NCBI RefSeq assembly: GCF_002563955.1
Contig: NZ_PDJE01000001.1
Location: 310,001 to 374,000 of the forward strand
Length of the DNA stretch: 64,000 nucleotides
Direction of reading: 5' to 3'
Source: Paramicrobacterium agarici
Lineage (GTDB): Bacteria > Actinomycetota > Actinomycetes > Actinomycetales > Microbacteriaceae
Shown here in pieces: positions 40,831 to 49,260 of the stretch. Made by a program: the position numbers and the translations under genes. The notes under the pieces were generated by a model. The model did no database searches. It was not told the origin of the DNA and saw nothing but the letters and a program-made list of their open reading frames with translations. How positions within the stretch are numbered: the stretch's first letter is position 1; every line of letters begins with the position of its first letter.

Positions 40831-41960
40831 TCGCCACCGCCGATCGGCAGCAGCGCAGTGACAGCAAAGCTGTTCGGCGTCGACCGTATCGCGAGTTCGC
40901 CGCCGACGGATGCCGCCCGCTCACGCATTCCCGCGATTCCGTGCGATTCCGCGACACCTACATCGGGTGCCCCTCCGTTGTCGCTGACGTCGATGCGCAG
41001 ATTACTGCCCTCACGAGCCACCTCCACCCGGGCCCGCGTCGCCGTCGAATGTTTGAGCACGTTCGTCACGGCTTCCTGAACGATGCGAAACGCCGTCGCT
41101 TGGACCGCAGTCGGCACACCACTCGGGTCACGAATGTCCGCTGTAAATGCGATCGGGGAATCAGCCGGAATGACGCGCTCGAGATGTGCGAGTTCGCCGG
41201 CTGATCTCTCACGCGGTGCGCGCAGTACAGCAACGGTTTCACGCAGGTCTGCCATCGTCGACCGCGCGGCAGATGTGACATGACGCAGCGCTCGCGCAGC
41301 CTGGCCCGAATCCTGCGCGGCCAGGGCCTCCCCCGCGACGTCCGCATGAAGAGAGATCACCGAAACGCCGTGCCCGATGGAGTCGTGCAGATCGCGGGCG
41401 ACAGCAAGCCGCTCCGCACGCGCGTGTTCGTCACTCTCGCGTTTCGCACGCTCAGCGACCAGCGTCACAACCTCGCGGCGCGAACGGATGCTGTCGCCGA
41501 GCGCGAGCGCACCGGCCATCAGAAACGCGTGACCAGCAAGTTCGTAGCCGATGACAAGCGAGACCGCCTGCCCGTCGGCGAGGCGAAACATGACGCTCAC
41601 GAGAAGCGCGACGATTGCAGCCACGACTCCCCACAGCATCCGGCCGAACTCTGCTGCGGAATAGAGAGCGGCAGCGATCGGTACGGCGACGCCGATCGCC
41701 GGGTAGCCGGCCGTGTAATACGCGAAGAGCCCGAGAACTGAGATGGTGACAACGAGCCCAGGGTACCGTCGACGAGCAAGCATGAGGGCGCCGAGACCGA
41801 TCGTCCAGATGTACGCGAGACCATCGGGGTCGTTTCGCCCGCCGTAGCCCGCGCTCATGACCGCGGCCACGATGACTGTGACCGCCGCGCCGAGAAGCGC
41901 GTCTGTCGCCCACGCGGGCCACCGCGTGTGACTGCCCCTTCTTCGCTCGCTGCCGTGCAC
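40827..41960 (-). CDS. NarL-class sensor histidine kinase 2
   Basis: A 377-residue kinase with about six N-terminal helices and short loops, then the phospho-site VARDLHDSIGHGVSVISLHA (HisKA_3) and ATPase motifs IVQEAVTNVLKHSTAT and ESHGIAGMRERAASVGG. I chose GTG 41960 with GGTGGGG upstream; the frame is open to 42185, but that stretch is Arg/Ser-rich and crosses the intergenic region. It pairs with regulator 2. Confidence 0.9.
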   Translation of the reverse strand: MHGSERRRGSHTRWPAWATDALLGAAVTVIVAAVMSAGYGGRNDPDGLAYIWTIGLGALMLARRRYPGLVVTISVLGLFAYYTAGYPAIGVAVPIAAALYSAAEFGRMLWGVVAAIVALLVSVMFRLADGQAVSLVIGYELAGHAFLMAGALALGDSIRSRREVVTLVAERAKRESDEHARAERLAVARDLHDSIGHGVSVISLHADVAGEALAAQDSGQAARALRHVTSAARSTMADLRETVAVLRAPRERSAGELAHLERVIPADSPIAFTADIRDPSGVPTAVQATAFRIVQEAVTNVLKHSTATRARVEVAREGSNLRIDVSDNGGAPDVGVAESHGIAGMRERAASVGGELAIRSTPNSFAVTALLPIGGGE

Positions 41961-41991
41961 GTTCCCCACCGTAGAGTCTCGCCCCTCGGTT

Positions 41992-42018
41992 GCGACAGTG
42001 TTCCGCGAGAACTGTCGC
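41992..42018. promoter_or_regulatory. Inverted repeat between the kinase operon and the divergent membrane gene
   Basis: GCGACAGT and ACTGTCGC, an 8-bp perfect inverted repeat with an 11-base spacer, followed on the plus strand by CTTTTT. It lies 32 bp upstream of the kinase start and about 70 bp before the divergent start. An operator for the response regulator seems likelier than a terminator, because it is in a divergent promoter region. Confidence 0.5.
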
Positions 42019-42088
42019 CTTTTTACGTATGCAGATCGCGATGTCTGACGGATGCACGACGTACTGGAGCCTTCGTAGCGTCGAAAAC

Positions 42089-42574
42089 ATGACTCAGTAC
42101 TCTCACTCTTCCGACGCCCACCAACGCTCTGGTCCCGCACAGCGCCGACTCGGCCTGCCGTTTGTCGCACTCGTCGGGCTCGCACTGCTCGCCGTCCCTC
42201 GCGTCGTGCTTCACGACCTTGATCTGATCGCTGAGGGCACGCTGCTCAACGCCGTGTTCGTGTTCGGGCCCGCCATCGTCTGGATTGTCGTGGTGTGGGC
42301 GCTGCGGGTCCCGAATCCGTTCCTCACCCTCGTTGTCGTCGGCGCGCTCTACGGAATTTTTCTCGCGCTGGGGCACCAGCTCCTGTGGAACGTGAACACG
42401 GGCGGCACGCAGCCGCAGCTCGGGGGCAACCTCTCAGACGTCGATCCGGTTCTCGAATCGGTGATCTTTCGCGTGTTCGCCACGATCTCAAGCCTGTTCA
42501 CCGGTGTGATCGTCGGGGCGATTTCGGGCCTCGTCGCGTGGGGTCTCAGCGCGATCACTCGTCGGGCTCGATAG
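42089..42574 (+). CDS. Small four-helix membrane protein next to two-component system
   Basis: A 161-residue protein with an N-terminal hydrophilic tail (MTQYSHSSDAHQRSG) and four predicted helices (LPFVALVGLALLAVP, LNAVFVFGPAIVWIVVVWAL, FLTLVVVGALYGIFLALG, FTGVIVGAISGLVAWGLSAI). I do not recognise a family. ATG 42089 lies 7 bases after TAGCGT, so it may be leaderless. It is divergent from kinase 2 and is the obvious candidate for its regulon. A stem-loop overlaps the stop. Confidence 0.72.
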   Translation: MTQYSHSSDAHQRSGPAQRRLGLPFVALVGLALLAVPRVVLHDLDLIAEGTLLNAVFVFGPAIVWIVVVWALRVPNPFLTLVVVGALYGIFLALGHQLLWNVNTGGTQPQLGGNLSDVDPVLESVIFRVFATISSLFTGVIVGAISGLVAWGLSAITRRAR

Positions 42575-42579
42575 CCCGA
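42562..42579 (+). terminator. Stem-loop over the stop codon of the four-helix protein
   Basis: TCGGGCT and AGCCCGA form a 7-bp stem with a 4-base loop that contains part of the TAG stop. The next gene on the minus strand ends at 42609. Confidence 0.45.
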
Positions 42580-42608
42580 ACAACAGCCCTAATCAGTGCC
42601 AGTAGTAC

Positions 42609-43631
42609 TCAGTGCCAGCGGTGGTCTTGACGCGTAATGCGCGGACCACGCCGGGGCTTGCGGATGCCACTGAGGGCGATGAGCCGCAGCACGCGCTGAC
42701 GCTGCCCCGCCCACGGTTCAAGCAGTTCGAGCATCGCGTCGTCGTCGACCGGTTCTCCGACCAGAGCGCAGCCGACCGATGCGGGCAGATGGTAATCGCC
42801 GACGCTGACGGCATCTGGATCGCCGTGTGAGCGTGCCGTGACCTCTGCGGCCGTCCACGCCCCGATTCCCGGAAGACTCTGCAGGCGAGCGGATGCTGTC
42901 GCCGGCGGCTCCGCGGCCGTGCGGTCGACTGCCTCGGCAACACGGCTCGCACGAACGATCGCCTCGGAGCGCTGCGGCCCGACGCCGACCGCGTGCCACT
43001 CCCAGCTGGGAATGCGTCGCCAGCTCGCGGCATCCGGTGCCACCCACATTCCCTCGGGAGCCGGGCCCGGTGCCGGCGTGCCGTGTCTGCGCACGAGCAG
43101 TCGCCACGATCGCCAGGCTTCGGTGCACGTCACCTTCTGCTCGATGACCGACGGCACGAGCATCTCGAAAACACGTCGGTTGCGGCTCAGCCGAACGCCG
43201 GGATGACGCCGGCGCACCTCGGTCAGCAGCGAGCTCTGCGACACGTCGAGCTCGCTCCAGTCGTCGCTCTCGCCGAGCAGTTGCGGCACGCCGTCGATCG
43301 CCCACTCCGCGCCGTGCCCCCACGCGGCCGCGTGTACCTCGTCACCAGTGCGGCCCAGGCGCAGTGTCGCAGGGCCGTCCGGCGTGCGAAATGTGAGCCA
43401 CGCGCCATCCGCTGTTCTGCGAAACCCTGGGCCGTCTCCGCCGCGCGCGAGGGGCGACAGCACCTCTCGCAGGTCAAGCGCGTGCCTCGGTCGATACACC
43501 GTCGACGCGGACGGCTCGTGATCATGATCACGCGTCGTCGTGTCACCGAGAGCCTCGGCGACGGTGCGCAGTGCAATGGGAGGAATCTCAGCCGTGCCCG
43601 CCTCGCGGATTCGCTGCTGAACGAAGGTCAT
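42609..43631 (-). CDS. AlkA-type DNA-3-methyladenine glycosylase
   Basis: A 340-residue base-excision enzyme of the HhH-GPD superfamily. The helix-hairpin-helix is LQSLPGIGAWTAAEVTARSHG and the catalytic aspartate is in AVSVGDYHLPASVG. The N-terminal half (GDGPGFRRTADGAWLTFRTP, ATLRLGRTGDEVHAAAWG) matches the AlkA N-domain. The first 40 residues are weakly conserved, so the true start could be downstream of ATG 43631. It removes alkylated purines. Confidence 0.88.
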   Translation of the reverse strand: MTFVQQRIREAGTAEIPPIALRTVAEALGDTTTRDHDHEPSASTVYRPRHALDLREVLSPLARGGDGPGFRRTADGAWLTFRTPDGPATLRLGRTGDEVHAAAWGHGAEWAIDGVPQLLGESDDWSELDVSQSSLLTEVRRRHPGVRLSRNRRVFEMLVPSVIEQKVTCTEAWRSWRLLVRRHGTPAPGPAPEGMWVAPDAASWRRIPSWEWHAVGVGPQRSEAIVRASRVAEAVDRTAAEPPATASARLQSLPGIGAWTAAEVTARSHGDPDAVSVGDYHLPASVGCALVGEPVDDDAMLELLEPWAGQRQRVLRLIALSGIRKPRRGPRITRQDHRWH

Positions 43632-43734
43632 GCAAGAACACTACGTGCCGGCGCTGACATCCTCCGCGCGAGGCGCGCACGACGGCACTTCTTCGTGTTT
43701 GCTGAGCATTCACGCGAATGTCGGTGCCTGCCCC

Positions 43735-43740
43735 TACCAT
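43735..43740 (+). promoter_or_regulatory. Extended leaderless -10 element before the flavin oxidoreductase
   Basis: TACCAT ends 7 bases before ATG 43748, the usual distance from a -10 to the transcription start. No ribosome site is seen, so a leaderless transcript is likely. Confidence 0.5.
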
Positions 43741-43747
43741 CCCACAC

Positions 43748-45103
43748 ATGACCTCCTCTCACATTTCACAGGATGCTGCTGCACTCTCGACCCGCGTCTC
43801 GGGGCCCGTCCTCCTCCGCGACGACCCTCGGCTCGCCGACGAAGTGCGCGGCCAGAACCTCAGCCTCGAGCACTCCCCCGAGATCGTCGTCGGCGCCGAA
43901 ACCGCGAACGACATCGTCGAGGCCGTGCGCTTCGCGACGACGCACGAGCTCCCGATTCACGTGCAGGCGACGGGCCACGGAACCCACGAGAACATCACCG
44001 ACGGAATGCTCATCACGACCCACCGGCTCAACGACGTGAGCGTCGATCCGCAGACCCGGCTGGCGGCGATCGAGTCGGGAGCGCGCTGGCGCGCGGTGGT
44101 CGATGCCGCTGCACCGCACGATCTCGCGCCCATCACCGGGTCGGCCCCGGGAGTCGGCGTGGTCGGCTTTCTCGTCGGAGGCGGCATCGGGCCGCTCGCG
44201 CGCAGTCACGGATTCGGCTCGGACTGGGTGCGCAGCGCACGCATCGTCACTCGAGCGGGTGAGCTTGTAACAGCATCCGCCGACGAAAATGCCGACCTGT
44301 TCTGGGCGCTCCGCGGTGGCAAGACGGGCTTCGGAGTCGTGACCGATGTCACTGTCGAACTCGCCGAGGTTCCCTCGCTCTACGCGGGAAGCCTCATGTT
44401 CGGTGCCGAGCACGTCGACGAGATGCTCCGCACCTGGGCGCGGTGGACGCGCACGGTGCCCGACAACGTCACGAGCGCCGCCGCGATCATGCGCTTTCCC
44501 GACGTCGAGCAGGTGCCGGCACCGATGCGCGGCTCCACGGTTCTGAACGTGCACGTTGCGGTTCCCGGCGATGCGGCCGACGCCGAGTCGATCGTGGCGC
44601 CGCTGCGCGAGGCTGCTCCCGCTCTCTCCGACGATCTCGGGCCGATGGCACTCACCGATGTGGGCCGTATTCACAACGACCCCGAAGACCCGTCGCCCAT
44701 GCACGTGTCGTCAACGGGGCACCTGCTGTCGCGTTTCGACGACGACGCCGTCGAAACGCTGATCTCCGCGTTCGGCGCCGGTGCCGAATCGCCCCTCACC
44801 ATCGCGGAGGTCCGCCATGTCGGAGGCACCGCGCCTGCGCCGGACACGGCTGTCGGCGGACGTGACGGCGACTACCTGTTCAGCGCGCTCAGCATCGCGC
44901 CGGTGCCGCAGCACGAGCTGTTCGCCTCCGCCACAGAGCCATTCCTTGCCGCTGCTGCAGCGTGGCTGGCCGCAGAGACTCCCGTGAACTTCACCGGGCC
45001 GTTCGCAACCGAAGCGCGCGACGCCCGCAGCTGGTCACCAGAGAAGCGGGAGCGCCTCGCAGAGGTCAGGGCCGCTTACGCCCCGCACGGCCTCTTCCGC
45101 TGA
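43748..45103 (+). CDS. FAD-binding oxidoreductase (PCMH/VAO type)
   Basis: A 451-residue flavoenzyme. The PCMH domain covers about 40-215: VGAETANDIVEAVRFATTH, VQATGHGTHENITDGMLI (flavin-contact loop), TGSAPGVGVVGFLVGGGIGPL and LFWALRGGKTGFGVVTDVTVE. The C-terminal substrate domain lacks the canonical BBE ending but closes with RSWSPEKRERLAEVRAAY, as in that family. A covalent flavin-histidine link in GHGTH is possible. The substrate is unknown. Confidence 0.88.
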   Translation: MTSSHISQDAAALSTRVSGPVLLRDDPRLADEVRGQNLSLEHSPEIVVGAETANDIVEAVRFATTHELPIHVQATGHGTHENITDGMLITTHRLNDVSVDPQTRLAAIESGARWRAVVDAAAPHDLAPITGSAPGVGVVGFLVGGGIGPLARSHGFGSDWVRSARIVTRAGELVTASADENADLFWALRGGKTGFGVVTDVTVELAEVPSLYAGSLMFGAEHVDEMLRTWARWTRTVPDNVTSAAAIMRFPDVEQVPAPMRGSTVLNVHVAVPGDAADAESIVAPLREAAPALSDDLGPMALTDVGRIHNDPEDPSPMHVSSTGHLLSRFDDDAVETLISAFGAGAESPLTIAEVRHVGGTAPAPDTAVGGRDGDYLFSALSIAPVPQHELFASATEPFLAAAAAWLAAETPVNFTGPFATEARDARSWSPEKRERLAEVRAAYAPHGLFR

Positions 45104-45119
45104 CATCTGCCGGGCCGGC

Positions 45120-45686
45120 TCACGAGTTCCACACGCTCGGAGCCGGCTCGCGAGTCGAGGGCAAAGCAGCATTCCGCCCCCACTGCTCAAGCCACTCGGG
45201 CACGGTGAGATCGCGGTCATTGTCGTGACCGATCGCGTCGAGCAGCTCGCCGACTGAAACCGTGCCTCCCGATTTTTTGAGGAATCGAGCGCGAATGAAT
45301 GCCTGCGTGTACATTTCGCCATCCACGACCGCTCGATGCTCGAGGTAGAACGACTTGTCGTCGAACCCGAGAATCCGCGTCTCGACAGTGAATCGCTGCC
45401 ACAGCGTGAGCGACTTGCGAAAGGTGATGGTCTCGCTCGCCACAACCGGGTACCAGCCTCGCTCGGTGAACGTGTTCCACATTCCGCTGCGCATCAGCAG
45501 GTCGAAGCGTCCGAGGTCGAACAGCGAGAAGTAGACACCATTGTTGACGTGCTTCAAGACGTCGAGATCGGTCGGCAGCACGCGCAGCGTCAGGCGGCTC
45601 ACCGCGTATGGGTCGGCGGGACCGCGCCGTCGGAGCGCTCGGCGTGCTCGCGACAGAACCAGCATGGTGCGCAGGATCATATGCAT
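45120..45686 (-). CDS. 4HBT-type acyl-CoA thioesterase
   Basis: A 188-residue hot-dog-fold protein. VLPTDLDVLKHVNNGVYFS is the conserved substrate-helix region, and YPVVASETITFRKSLTLWQ and SFYLEHRAVVDGE supply the sheet. It is related to mesenchymal-stem-cell-protein/YbgC-like thioesterases that cleave medium or aromatic acyl-CoAs. The substrate is unknown. It converges with the flavin oxidoreductase, 16 bp away. Confidence 0.82.
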   Translation of the reverse strand: MHMILRTMLVLSRARRALRRRGPADPYAVSRLTLRVLPTDLDVLKHVNNGVYFSLFDLGRFDLLMRSGMWNTFTERGWYPVVASETITFRKSLTLWQRFTVETRILGFDDKSFYLEHRAVVDGEMYTQAFIRARFLKKSGGTVSVGELLDAIGHDNDRDLTVPEWLEQWGRNAALPSTREPAPSVWNS

Positions 45687-45788
45687 GCCGGGAGCCTATT
45701 CGGATGCTGCCAGCCCGCGCCGCGCGGCTGTCGCAGTGCGACAAGACGCCCGCGCTCAGCCACCTGTTGCGTTGCCGCGCCGCACAAT

Positions 45789-45794
45789 TACACT
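45789..45794 (+). promoter_or_regulatory. -10 element of a leaderless VOC gene
   Basis: TACACT ends 6 bases before ATG 45801, and TTGCGT at 45767-45772 could be the -35 (16-base spacer). No ribosome site precedes the ATG. Confidence 0.5.
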
Positions 45795-45800
45795 GGCCGC

Positions 45801-46151
45801 ATGTCACTTGAATGGGAACAGGTCATTGTCGACTCCGTTGACCCGCAATCGCTTGGCCGGTGGTGGGCAGAAGCCCTCGGCTGGGTCATCGTCGATGACA
45901 CAGACGGCGTTGAGATTCGCCCGAGTGAAGATCGGCTGCCGGGAATTCTGTTCGGAAACGACGACAGCCCGAAGACGATGAAGAATCGGTTGCACTTCGA
46001 TTTTCGCCCTGACGATCAGCAGGCGGAGGTGGAACGGCTGGTCGCGCACGGCGCGCGACACGCTGACGTCGGGCAGACGGGAGACGAGCCGTGGGTCGTG
46101 CTTCTCGACCCGGAGGACAACGAGTTCTGCGTGCTCTCGGGCAGGGCCTAG
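45801..46151 (+). CDS. VOC superfamily protein (glyoxalase-like)
   Basis: A 116-residue protein with the DUF/VOC pattern VDSVDPQSLGRWWAEALGW, RLHFDFRPDDQQAEVERLVAHGA and WVVLLDPEDNEFCVL. The paired beta-alpha-beta-beta-beta units and metal ligand positions (His in RLHFDF, Glu in DNEFCVL) fit small VOC proteins. The substrate could be an antibiotic or a metabolite. The gene is probably leaderless. Confidence 0.85.
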   Translation: MSLEWEQVIVDSVDPQSLGRWWAEALGWVIVDDTDGVEIRPSEDRLPGILFGNDDSPKTMKNRLHFDFRPDDQQAEVERLVAHGARHADVGQTGDEPWVVLLDPEDNEFCVLSGRA

Positions 46152-46252
46152 CGGAGCAAGAGCACTGGCACGACAGGGTGTTGCGCAGCGACGCACCACC
46201 GCCGAACCCGGCCGAGGAGACCGGGTGCGGCGGCGGCATCCATTCCCGAGCC

Positions 46253-47041
46253 CTACCCGGCGCGGCGCATGCTCCGCGTCCCCACAAGAAGACCGATCAC
46301 GGCGATCACGACCGCTGCGATGACGCCTCCCAGAACGTCGGGTGAGGCCAGATTGCCGGCGAACAGGGCTCGCTCGGCCTCGACGACGTACCCGATCGGG
46401 TTGATCGCTGCGGCGATCTTCATCCAGCCCGGACCGGCGTCGACGGGCAGCAGCATTCCCGAGAGAATGAGCAGCGGAAACAGCACGGTCTGATGCACGA
46501 CCCAGAACATCCATTCGCGTCCGACGACGGCGAGCGCGAGGCTGTAGCTCAGCGCGCCGAAGCCGACGCCGAACACGGCCAGCACGAGCAGCCCGAGAGC
46601 CAGGCCCGGGATGCTGAGGGAGAACCCGAACGGCAGGGCGACCAGCACGACGAGAAGTCCCTGCACCATGAGCGGAACGATCTCTTTGAGAGCGCGCCCC
46701 ACCAGGAGTGCGCTGCGTGAGATCGGCGCGACAAGTGTTCGTTCGTGTGAACCGGCCATGATGTCGTCAAGCAGGTTCGCGCCGATCGTTCCCGTTCCGA
46801 AGAGAGCGACCATGACGAGGATGCCGGGAACAAACCACTGAAGGGTCTGCGCTGCTGGCGCGTCGGTCGTCGCGACGAGCAGCGGGCCGAAAAGTCCCAG
46901 GAAGAACAGCGGCTGAACCAGGCTGAAGATAAGACTGAACGGATCGCGCAGCGTGGGTCGCAGCTCTCGCGAGAGCACGCTCACCACGTCTCGCGTGAAT
47001 CGGGTGGGGGCGGCGCTCGATGCGTCAATTGCGGTTGTCAT
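46253..47041 (-). CDS. ABC-2 exporter permease, DrrB-like
   Basis: A 262-residue membrane protein with six helices. FTRDVVSVLSRELRPTLRDP leads into SLIFSLVQPLFFLGLFGPLL, and the end PIGYVVEAERALFAGNLASP is typical of DrrB/DaunRubicin exporters. It is 36 bp downstream of its ATPase and probably exports an antibiotic or lipid. The substrate is unknown. Confidence 0.9.
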   Translation of the reverse strand: MTTAIDASSAAPTRFTRDVVSVLSRELRPTLRDPFSLIFSLVQPLFFLGLFGPLLVATTDAPAAQTLQWFVPGILVMVALFGTGTIGANLLDDIMAGSHERTLVAPISRSALLVGRALKEIVPLMVQGLLVVLVALPFGFSLSIPGLALGLLVLAVFGVGFGALSYSLALAVVGREWMFWVVHQTVLFPLLILSGMLLPVDAGPGWMKIAAAINPIGYVVEAERALFAGNLASPDVLGGVIAAVVIAVIGLLVGTRSMRRAG

Positions 47042-47077
47042 GGCGAAACGACCTTTCGTTACGAGGGAAAGCGATGG

Positions 47078-48088
47078 TCACTGTGCGGGTGCCGCGACGT
47101 CGTCGCGAGCAGCATCCGGAGGTGAGGCGTGGGCCGCGCCCTCGTCGCGAAGGCTGCGACCCGTGAGCGCGAGGAACACGTCGTCGAGAGTCGGCCGACG
47201 GTATTCGGCGCTCACGGCGTGCACGCCAGAAGCGTCGAGCTGGCGCAGCAACTGCGGAACGCCGCGTTCGCCGTCATCGCTTGCGATGCTCACGCGCTCG
47301 CCCTCCACGATGCCGCCAACGAGAGCAGCCGCGGCTCGCGCATCGTCTTCGTCGGCGAACCCGAACCTGACACTGTCGCCCGCGAGCGTGTGCTTGAGCG
47401 CCGTCGCCGAATCGTCGGCGATGACCTCACCGTGGTCCATGACCATGACGCGCTCGGCGAGCTGGTCGGCCTCATCGAGGTAGTGCGTCGTGAGAAAGAT
47501 CGTGGTTCCCGTGCGCGTGCGCAGGTCGAGAATATGCTGCCAGAGGTTCGCTCGGCTGTGAGGGTCAAGCCCTGTCGACGGCTCATCGAGAAACAGAACA
47601 GCGGGGTCGTGGATGAGTCCAAGGGCGATGTCGAGCCGACGCCGCTGGCCACCCGAAAGCGACTGCACTTGTCGCATCGCGACAGACGACAACTCGAGCG
47701 AATCGAGAAGCTCGTCTGCGCGGGCGTGGGCCGTGCGGCGGCTGAGGCCGTAGAACGCGCCTTGGCTGCGCAGCTCATCGCGCACGCGCTGGTTGTTGGA
47801 CGCTGAAGACTTCTGGCCGATGAGACCGATGCGCCGACGAACGTCGCCGGGATCTCCCGCGACCGAGAATCCTGCAACGCGCGCTTCGCCCGAGGTCGGC
47901 TGAAGCAGCGTGGTCAGCATGCGCAGCGTTGTGGATTTGCCGGCCCCATTCGGACCGAGAAACGCCACCAGCTCGCCCGGAGCCACGTCGAGGTCGATAC
48001 CACGAACGGCAGAGACGGAGCCGCCTTTCGCGGCGAATGACTTTGTCAGATTGCGTGCCGTGATCATTGTCGTTGTGTTCATGATCAC
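47078..48088 (-). CDS. ABC exporter ATPase, DrrA-like
   Basis: A 336-residue ATPase. Walker A is LGPNGAGKSTTLRML, Q-loop IGLIGQKSS, signature QSLSGGQRRRLDIALGL, Walker B VLFLDEPSTGLD and switch LTTHYLDEADQL. The C-terminal extension AVSAEYRRPTLDDVFLALTG is diagnostic of the DrrA group. It starts GTG 48088 or ATG 48082. The promoter region shared with the divergent WYL gene holds an inverted repeat. Confidence 0.92.
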   Translation of the reverse strand: MIMNTTTMITARNLTKSFAAKGGSVSAVRGIDLDVAPGELVAFLGPNGAGKSTTLRMLTTLLQPTSGEARVAGFSVAGDPGDVRRRIGLIGQKSSASNNQRVRDELRSQGAFYGLSRRTAHARADELLDSLELSSVAMRQVQSLSGGQRRRLDIALGLIHDPAVLFLDEPSTGLDPHSRANLWQHILDLRTRTGTTIFLTTHYLDEADQLAERVMVMDHGEVIADDSATALKHTLAGDSVRFGFADEDDARAAAALVGGIVEGERVSIASDDGERGVPQLLRQLDASGVHAVSAEYRRPTLDDVFLALTGRSLRDEGAAHASPPDAARDDVAAPAQ

Positions 48089-48105
48089 GATGATTCCGCT
48101 CTAAT

Positions 48106-48122
48106 AGGACGTATTCTGTCCT
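48106..48122. promoter_or_regulatory. Short inverted repeat between drrA-like gene and WYL regulator
   Basis: AGGAC and GTCCT, a 5-bp perfect repeat with a 7-base spacer, within the 55-bp divergent region. On the minus strand, TATTAG overlaps one arm and could be the -10 of the exporter operon. A binding site for the WYL protein is a reasonable guess. Confidence 0.35.
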
Positions 48123-48143
48123 CATTCCGACGAGAATGAGAAC

Positions 48144-49112
48144 ATGGCCGAAACAACGTCGCGCACTCTCGATCTGCTCTCTCTTCTGCAGAGCCACCGC
48201 CACTGGTCTGCGCGCGAACTTTCGGAGCGCCTTGGGGTGAGTGGCCGCACGTTGCGACGCGACGTGGAGCGGCTGCGGGACCTCGGCTACGGCATCGAGG
48301 CAACGCGAGGCGCCATCGGCGGCTACCGGCTCGAGGCGGGAACGGGGCTCCCTCCCCTTCTGCTGAGCGACGACGAGGGCGTTGCGATCGCGATCGGGCT
48401 GCGTTCTCAAGCGACAGCGGGCCTGCGCGGGGCAGAGCACACAACACTCAGCGCACTCGCGAAGATCGAGCAGGTGCTCCCCTCAGGCTTGCGCCAGCGC
48501 GTCGCCGCTCTGCAGTCGCACGCCAGCACCTCACCGGGCCAGGGTCCGCCCGTGACAGCAGAGCTCCTCGGTCTGCTCGCCCTGTGCTGCCGAGACAGCG
48601 AGCGCATTCGATTCGACTACACGGATGCCGGCGGGCGCACGTCGGCCCGATCGACCGAACCGCACCGCCTCGTTCCCCTCGCACGGCGCTGGTACCTGCT
48701 CGCCTGGGACCGCGATCGTGACGCCTGGCGCACCTTTCGGGTCGACAGAATCACGAAGCCGTTCCAGACACGCGTCCACTTCGCGCCGCGAACGCTCAAC
48801 GAGCAGGAGTCCGAGCGGCTCGTGCGCGAGGCCGTGCGGTTTCGCTCAACAACGGTCACGGCAATGCTGCGCTTCGACGCGCCCATACACGACGTCGCCC
48901 GTGAGCTCGGCTGGTGGGCTCGGAATGCGTCGTCGAACGCCGACGGCACAACGACGCTGCCGGTCGAGGCAGAAAGCGTCGAGGCGCTCGTCGCGGGGTT
49001 CGCGTGGATCTCACCTCGCCTCTCGTACACCGTCGCGGGCCCGCCAGAGCTTCGAGCGCACCTCAGAGCACAGGCGGACAGCTTTGCCGCAGCTCTCGAC
49101 AATGGTTCCTGA
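48144..49112 (+). CDS. WYL-domain transcriptional regulator (YafY type)
   Basis: A 322-residue regulator. The HTH_11 domain is LLSLLQSHRHWSARELSERL, VSGRTLRRDVERLRDLGYGI. The WYL sensor domain contains EPHRLVPLARRWYLLAWDRDR and a C-terminal extension after ESERLVREAVRFRS. Such proteins respond to nucleotides or small ligands. It is divergent from the DrrAB-like exporter, which it most likely controls. Confidence 0.92.
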   Translation: MAETTSRTLDLLSLLQSHRHWSARELSERLGVSGRTLRRDVERLRDLGYGIEATRGAIGGYRLEAGTGLPPLLLSDDEGVAIAIGLRSQATAGLRGAEHTTLSALAKIEQVLPSGLRQRVAALQSHASTSPGQGPPVTAELLGLLALCCRDSERIRFDYTDAGGRTSARSTEPHRLVPLARRWYLLAWDRDRDAWRTFRVDRITKPFQTRVHFAPRTLNEQESERLVREAVRFRSTTVTAMLRFDAPIHDVARELGWWARNASSNADGTTTLPVEAESVEALVAGFAWISPRLSYTVAGPPELRAHLRAQADSFAAALDNGS

Positions 49113-49248
49113 GCAGGGCTACGTGCTGGCCAGCATCCATTCAGGCATTCGGCGCTCCAAGCAGACGCGAGATCTCGTTTGATAGCACTCGGTCGTTGCA
49201 CGCGGACTCGAGACCGTCAAGGCCGTGTCCGCGCCCGCGCCGCGACGT

Positions 49249-49254
49249 TACGCT
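49249..49254 (+). promoter_or_regulatory. -10 element of a leaderless P450 gene
   Basis: TACGCT ends 6 bases before ATG 49261. No ribosome site lies between, which suggests a leaderless transcript. Confidence 0.45.
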
Positions 49255-49260
49255 CGCCGC

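Noticed and set aside
42011..42025. ACTGTCGCCTTTTT as a rho-independent terminator
   Set aside because: It lies in a divergent promoter region, with no gene ending upstream on that strand. An operator is more plausible.
41961..42185. Longer N-terminus for kinase 2
   Set aside because: The residues are Arg/Ser-rich, would cover the inverted repeat and overlap the divergent gene.
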